A stretch of DNA of 64,000 nucleotides from Hofstenia miamia (lineage: Eukaryota; Xenacoelomorpha; Acoela), in assembly GCA_004352715.1 (NCBI GenBank), contig SCFE01000116.1, positions 108,013-172,012 of the forward strand. Reading direction: 5' to 3'. Within the stretch, counting starts at the first letter, position 1. The number at the start of each line of letters is the position of its first letter. Under the pieces are notes generated by a model. It had not been told where the DNA came from and made no database searches. It was given only the letters and a program-made list of their open reading frames with translations. Positions 60,632 to 64,000 of the stretch are shown piece after piece. Made by a program: the position numbers and the translations under genes.

Positions 60632-62198
60632 TAGTTTGCTGCAAAAAAAAATGAGACTAGAAAAAAGGCATATTACTTTTGAACTACTGAACGTAACAAC
60701 TCAAGAAAGGTAAGATTTTAAAGATAAATTAAAGGACTATAAGTAAAAAGCATCAAAGTCTAATTTGTTTTCATCCTGTAGAAATAACTTCATTCAAACG
60801 AACTGAAACTGATTTCATTAAATTGGACTTCATTTCAGATGTCAAAATGTGTTGACTTTCTTGGATTTTTTCTTTTAAATCGGATATATTTTTCGGATTT
60901 TTCTTCTCAACGTCATTTTTCAATATCTGCCACACGTNNNNNNNNNNNNNNNNNNNNNNNNNNNNNNNNNNNNNNNNNNNNNNNNNNNNNNNNNNNNNNN
61001 NNNNNNNNNNNNNNNNNNNNNNNNNNNNNNNNNNNNNNNNNNNNNNNNNNNNNNNNNNNNNNNNNNNNNNNNNNNNNNNNNNNNNNNNNNNNNNNNNNNN
61101 NNNNNNNNNNNNNNNNNNNNNNNNNNNNNNNNNNNNNNNNNNNNNNNNNNNNNNNNNNNNNNNNNNNNNNNNNNNNNNNNNNNNNNNNNNNNNNNNNNNN
61201 NNNNNNNNNNNNNNNNNNNNNNNNNNNNNNNNNNNNNNNNNNNNNNNNNNNNNNNNNNNNNNNNNNNNNNNNNNNNNNNNNNNNNNNNNNNNNNNNNNNN
61301 NNNNNNNNNNNNNNNNNNNNNNNNNNNNNNNNNNNNNNNNNNNNNNNNNNNNNNNNNNNNNNNNNNNNNNNNNNNNNNNNNNNNNNNNNNNNNNNNNNNN
61401 NNNNNNNNNNNNNNNNNNNNNNNNNNNNNNNNNNNNNNNNNNNNNNNNNNNNNNNNNNNNNNNNNNNNNNNNNNNNNNNNNNNNNNNNNNNNNNNNNNNN
61501 NNNNNNNNNNNNNNNNNNNNNNNNNNNNNNNNNNNNNNNNNNNNNNNNNNNNNNNNNNNNNNNNNNNNNNNNNNNNNNNNNNNNNNNNNNNNNNNNNNNN
61601 NNNNNNNNNNNNNNNNNNNNNNNNNNNNNNNNNNNNNNNNNNNNNNNNNNNNNNNNNNNNNNNNNNNNNNNNNNNNNNNNNNNNNNNNNNNNNTTTTTCA
61701 GTGTTCTCTGAACTGTGGTTTCATGCACAGAGGTGTCGGCTTCAGTTTGAAGTCGGTTTGCAATTTTTTCCCAGAAATATAGGGAATTTTGAGAGCAATT
61801 GCCACTGTTTTCTGAATGAATTTTCCAATAATTTTTCGATGGCGTCCACTTCCTTTTCTTCTTTTGAGAGATTCTCCTTGTCGAATTTTTTTCAGCTTTC
61901 GAAAATAAGTTGTTCGAGAAATTTGCGATGTCGCAAATGTGTTTTCAAGCTGCTCCAACGTTTCCATTCCGAAGAAATCAAGTAGAAACCTTGCAAAGCA
62001 AAACAATTTGTTTGGTAAGCGTTTTCAAATAATTACGAAGTACCAGTTTAATTAATTAACTTTTTTGTTTGACCATTTTAAAGTTCATAAAATTCTCGTT
62101 GTCTTTTATTTTTATAGTTTTCCTCTAAAACTTCTCAATACTTTTCCACAAAGCGTGAAAAAATAGGTGTTCAGTCTCATTTTTTTTGCAGCCAACTA
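60632..62198 (-). mobile_element. Tc1-type transposon with TIRs, TA target duplication and a broken transposase
   Basis: Ends are inverted copies: TAGTTTGCTGC-A9-TGAGACT at 60632 and, reverse-complemented, TAGTTGGCTGC-A8-TGAGACT at 62198. Both are flanked by TA. The transposase is on the minus strand. Its N-terminal part (about 62006-61694) has ISRTTYFRKLKKIRQGESLK and KGSGR, a helix-turn-helix with basic linker, then after a frame change WEKIANRLQ and HETTVQRTLK. Its C-terminal part (60937-60771) reads VWQILKNDVEKKNPKNISDL, KEKIQES, LMKSVSVRLNEVISTG and a stop, the usual Tc1 tail. The catalytic core lies in the 756-N gap (60938-61693). Total length of about 1.57 kb fits the family. At least one frameshift means this copy is probably inactive. 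Confidence 0.88.
60938..61693. other. Assembly gap, 756 N
   Basis: Lies inside the Tc1 element; its size is compatible with the missing catalytic domain. Confidence 0.98.
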
Positions 62199-62400
62199 TA
62201 GCAGACATTAATAATATTCGCAATTTAGAAATGGAAAAATAGAAAGACTAGAAATACCAAACTTAAATGTAGACTTTCCGAATTGAAAACTGCTTCAAAA
62301 AAATGATATATAATTATTTGGAACAATAATATAATAGAGTTCCTTCAAAAAAGAATTAGACTAAATTAATGGTAGTTCTTTGCTTAGAAGAATAGAACAA
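62199..62400 (+). repeat. Interspersed repeat, right part after the Tc1 element
   Basis: Continues the match to 22650-22850 (GCAGACATTA, TTAAATGTAGACTTTCCGAA, TTCCTTCAAAAAAGAAT). Confidence 0.8.
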
Positions 62401-62551
62401 ATAATCTATGTTGCAATTTTAGTAGTTCCGATTTGAAAACCATGCATGTATTTCAAAAGAAAACAAAAATAACTTATTCAATTTTTATATTACAAAAACA
62501 TGTAGAAATACATGGACTTTTTTATTACTATACTATAAATTTAGAAAATTA

Positions 62552-62593
62552 ATGGGGTGCATCCCCCAGCACCCCCGGTTACCTGGGCCCCTG
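62552..62593 (-). mobile_element. Possible hAT-type element end
   Basis: Minus strand: CAGGGGCCCAGGTAACCG followed by GGGGTGCTGGGGGATGC. This resembles CAGGGGC... hAT-type ends; no partner found. Confidence 0.3.
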
Positions 62594-63297
62594 CATGTGG
62601 CTAATGATGGAAGATATGGAGTAAAAATGGTTCTTGTATCCAGCTCACATCGAATATATTAAATATTTTCTAAAGAATGAAATGGAAGAGCATCTATGAG
62701 ATAGAAATTTATTTTATGGCCTATGTTTTAATGATTTTCTAGTTAGAGTCAAATTCAAAAAAGTGAAATTAAATAACTATGCGACCGCATTTCTTTTGCT
62801 GATGTTCTTGAGTGCTATTTGGCAAAGTTAACATAACATTGCTTGGAAATTATAAGCATATTACTTTGAAAAATCTGATAAAACCATTTGCATAAACATA
62901 TTAGTAGATATTATCACTGACAATATTATTAAATGAAAAACAATTGTTTACATGCATTTTTTTTAAATTTTAGGAATATTTTATAGATAATTAGGGGAAA
63001 GGGGTATCAACCTTTATTTGAAGCATTGCAACATGTTTGTGTTTTTTAGTTTGAACAATGCCAAAAGTCTAATTTTAGCTTATTTTTAGCTTTGGTGAAT
63101 GTCTGTCTCAAAAAACATATTAAAATGCAAATGGTGGTTTTTTTTAACAAAATCTGAGGTCACTTCACAATTGATGGTAGGGGACATTTTAAATTATCGG
63201 AAATAGCCCGAAGTTGCACACTTTGGTGCAATCATATAGCTGCATAATTGGTTTAAAATGAAGTTGATCTGAAGAAAAATGTGTAAAATGAAGCGCC

Positions 63298-63300
<3 letters not shown>
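62594..63300. other. Intergenic, nothing recognised
   Basis: A+T-rich, no gene. Confidence 0.45.
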
Positions 63301-63334
<34 letters not shown>

Positions 63335-63337
63335 GTC
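63301..63337. repeat. (TA)n followed by GTGGTC, left of gap
   Basis: The contig ends (TA)n-GTGGTC; the same sequence starts the next contig after the gap (63450-63479). Confidence 0.9.
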
Positions 63338-63449
63338 NNNNNNNNNNNNNNNNNNNNNNNNNNNNNNNNNNNNNNNNNNNNNNNNNNNNNNNNNNNNNNN
63401 NNNNNNNNNNNNNNNNNNNNNNNNNNNNNNNNNNNNNNNNNNNNNNNNN
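63338..63449. other. Assembly gap, 112 N
   Basis: Because both flanks carry the same (TA)n-GTGGTC, the gap is probably an unclosed overlap. Confidence 0.95.
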
Positions 63450-64000
63450 TATATATATATATATATATATATAGTGGTCGCTAGAAAAGCAGAAAATTTG
63501 CCAACGCAATTTGTTCTTACTAATTTGAAGTGACTGCCTTAAACACACAGAATGATCACATTTACTGATAAGTGAATGTGAAACTAACATACCTGAAGAA
63601 GATCTGATTGTTGAACATGATAATTTGAATTTGTTCTTTATGTTAAGCTGCTGTTTCATGGTATGACAAAACAGATCTTTGATTTTTTAAAGACTGCTAT
63701 CAGAGTTCGGAAGGCAGGAAAATAACAGTAAATCAAAAAGTTTATTGTGAGGAGATGTGTTTCAAATGTTCACGGATTGCGAAATGTAATGGACTACCAA
63801 ATATGAACGTGGCAGCACGATGGTGCTAAGACTCACATAGCAAGGACTTCAATTCATTTTTTCCGCAATCTACCCCTGATTTTATCTTACTGGAGGATAT
63901 CTACATGGAATATTATCCCACAAGTTGATTTCAAAATGCCAAGTGCTATATTATATTAAGATACTGCAATGAAGTGAATGGACGATATTTTAGTAATTAT
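63450..64000. other. (TA)n then intergenic sequence
   Basis: (TA)n at 63450-63472, then unassigned DNA to the window end. No gene recognised. Confidence 0.45.

Overview
The window reads as non-coding-rich nuclear DNA from an invertebrate animal; I cannot name the species. The base composition is strongly A+T biased, (TA)n microsatellites are everywhere, introns have GT-AG borders, and the mobile DNA is animal-type: several Tc1/mariner lineages, a hAT MITE, a piggyBac-like MITE, a non-LTR retrotransposon and a Penelope-type relic. One exon carries a GIMAP/AIG1-type P-loop. There is no operon, bacterial promoter or CRISPR array.

Layout. 1-16.7 kb is an almost CpG-free block holding a broken LINE, three diverged LTR-like units, an 824-bp MITE with long inverted ends and an 840-bp tandem duplication. 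CpG returns abruptly near 16.78 kb inside one contig. 18.4-21.4 kb holds two decayed transposase families, both on the minus strand. 24.6-26.1 kb holds a TA-bounded array of a TTAGCGCGA word and an intact 242-bp hAT MITE with 8-bp target duplications. 27.2-37.2 kb holds the only convincing protein-coding gene, a two-exon proline-rich single-pass membrane protein with a PPxY motif. It appears twice, almost certainly because two haplotype contigs were placed side by side. 38-42 kb carries three inverted-repeat elements. 46.7-51.2 kb carries a long hairpin, mariner and Tc1 relics, and two TA-bounded units built on a GTATCCAGCGCC word. 51.8-52.1 kb holds the GIMAP-like exon, 56 kb the Penelope relic, and 60.6-62.2 kb a Tc1-type element whose empty insertion site is visible in a paralogous repeat at 22.65 kb.

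Assembly. Single N characters at 2363, 3345, 4878, 19753, 20432, 22146, 27719 and 32720 mark contig joins. Most are flanked by near-identical sequence on both sides, so most large duplications here look like unmerged contig overlaps or alternative haplotypes, not biology. Most longer N runs start or stop in (TA)n tracts.

Working together. Only the PPxY membrane protein and possibly the GIMAP-like exon look like host genes, and nothing links them. The rest is transposon fossils, microsatellites and unassigned intergenic or intronic DNA. The best candidates for something undescribed are the CpG cliff, the two families of TA-bounded word arrays, and a putative intronic poly(A) switch that would remove the membrane anchor from the PPxY protein.
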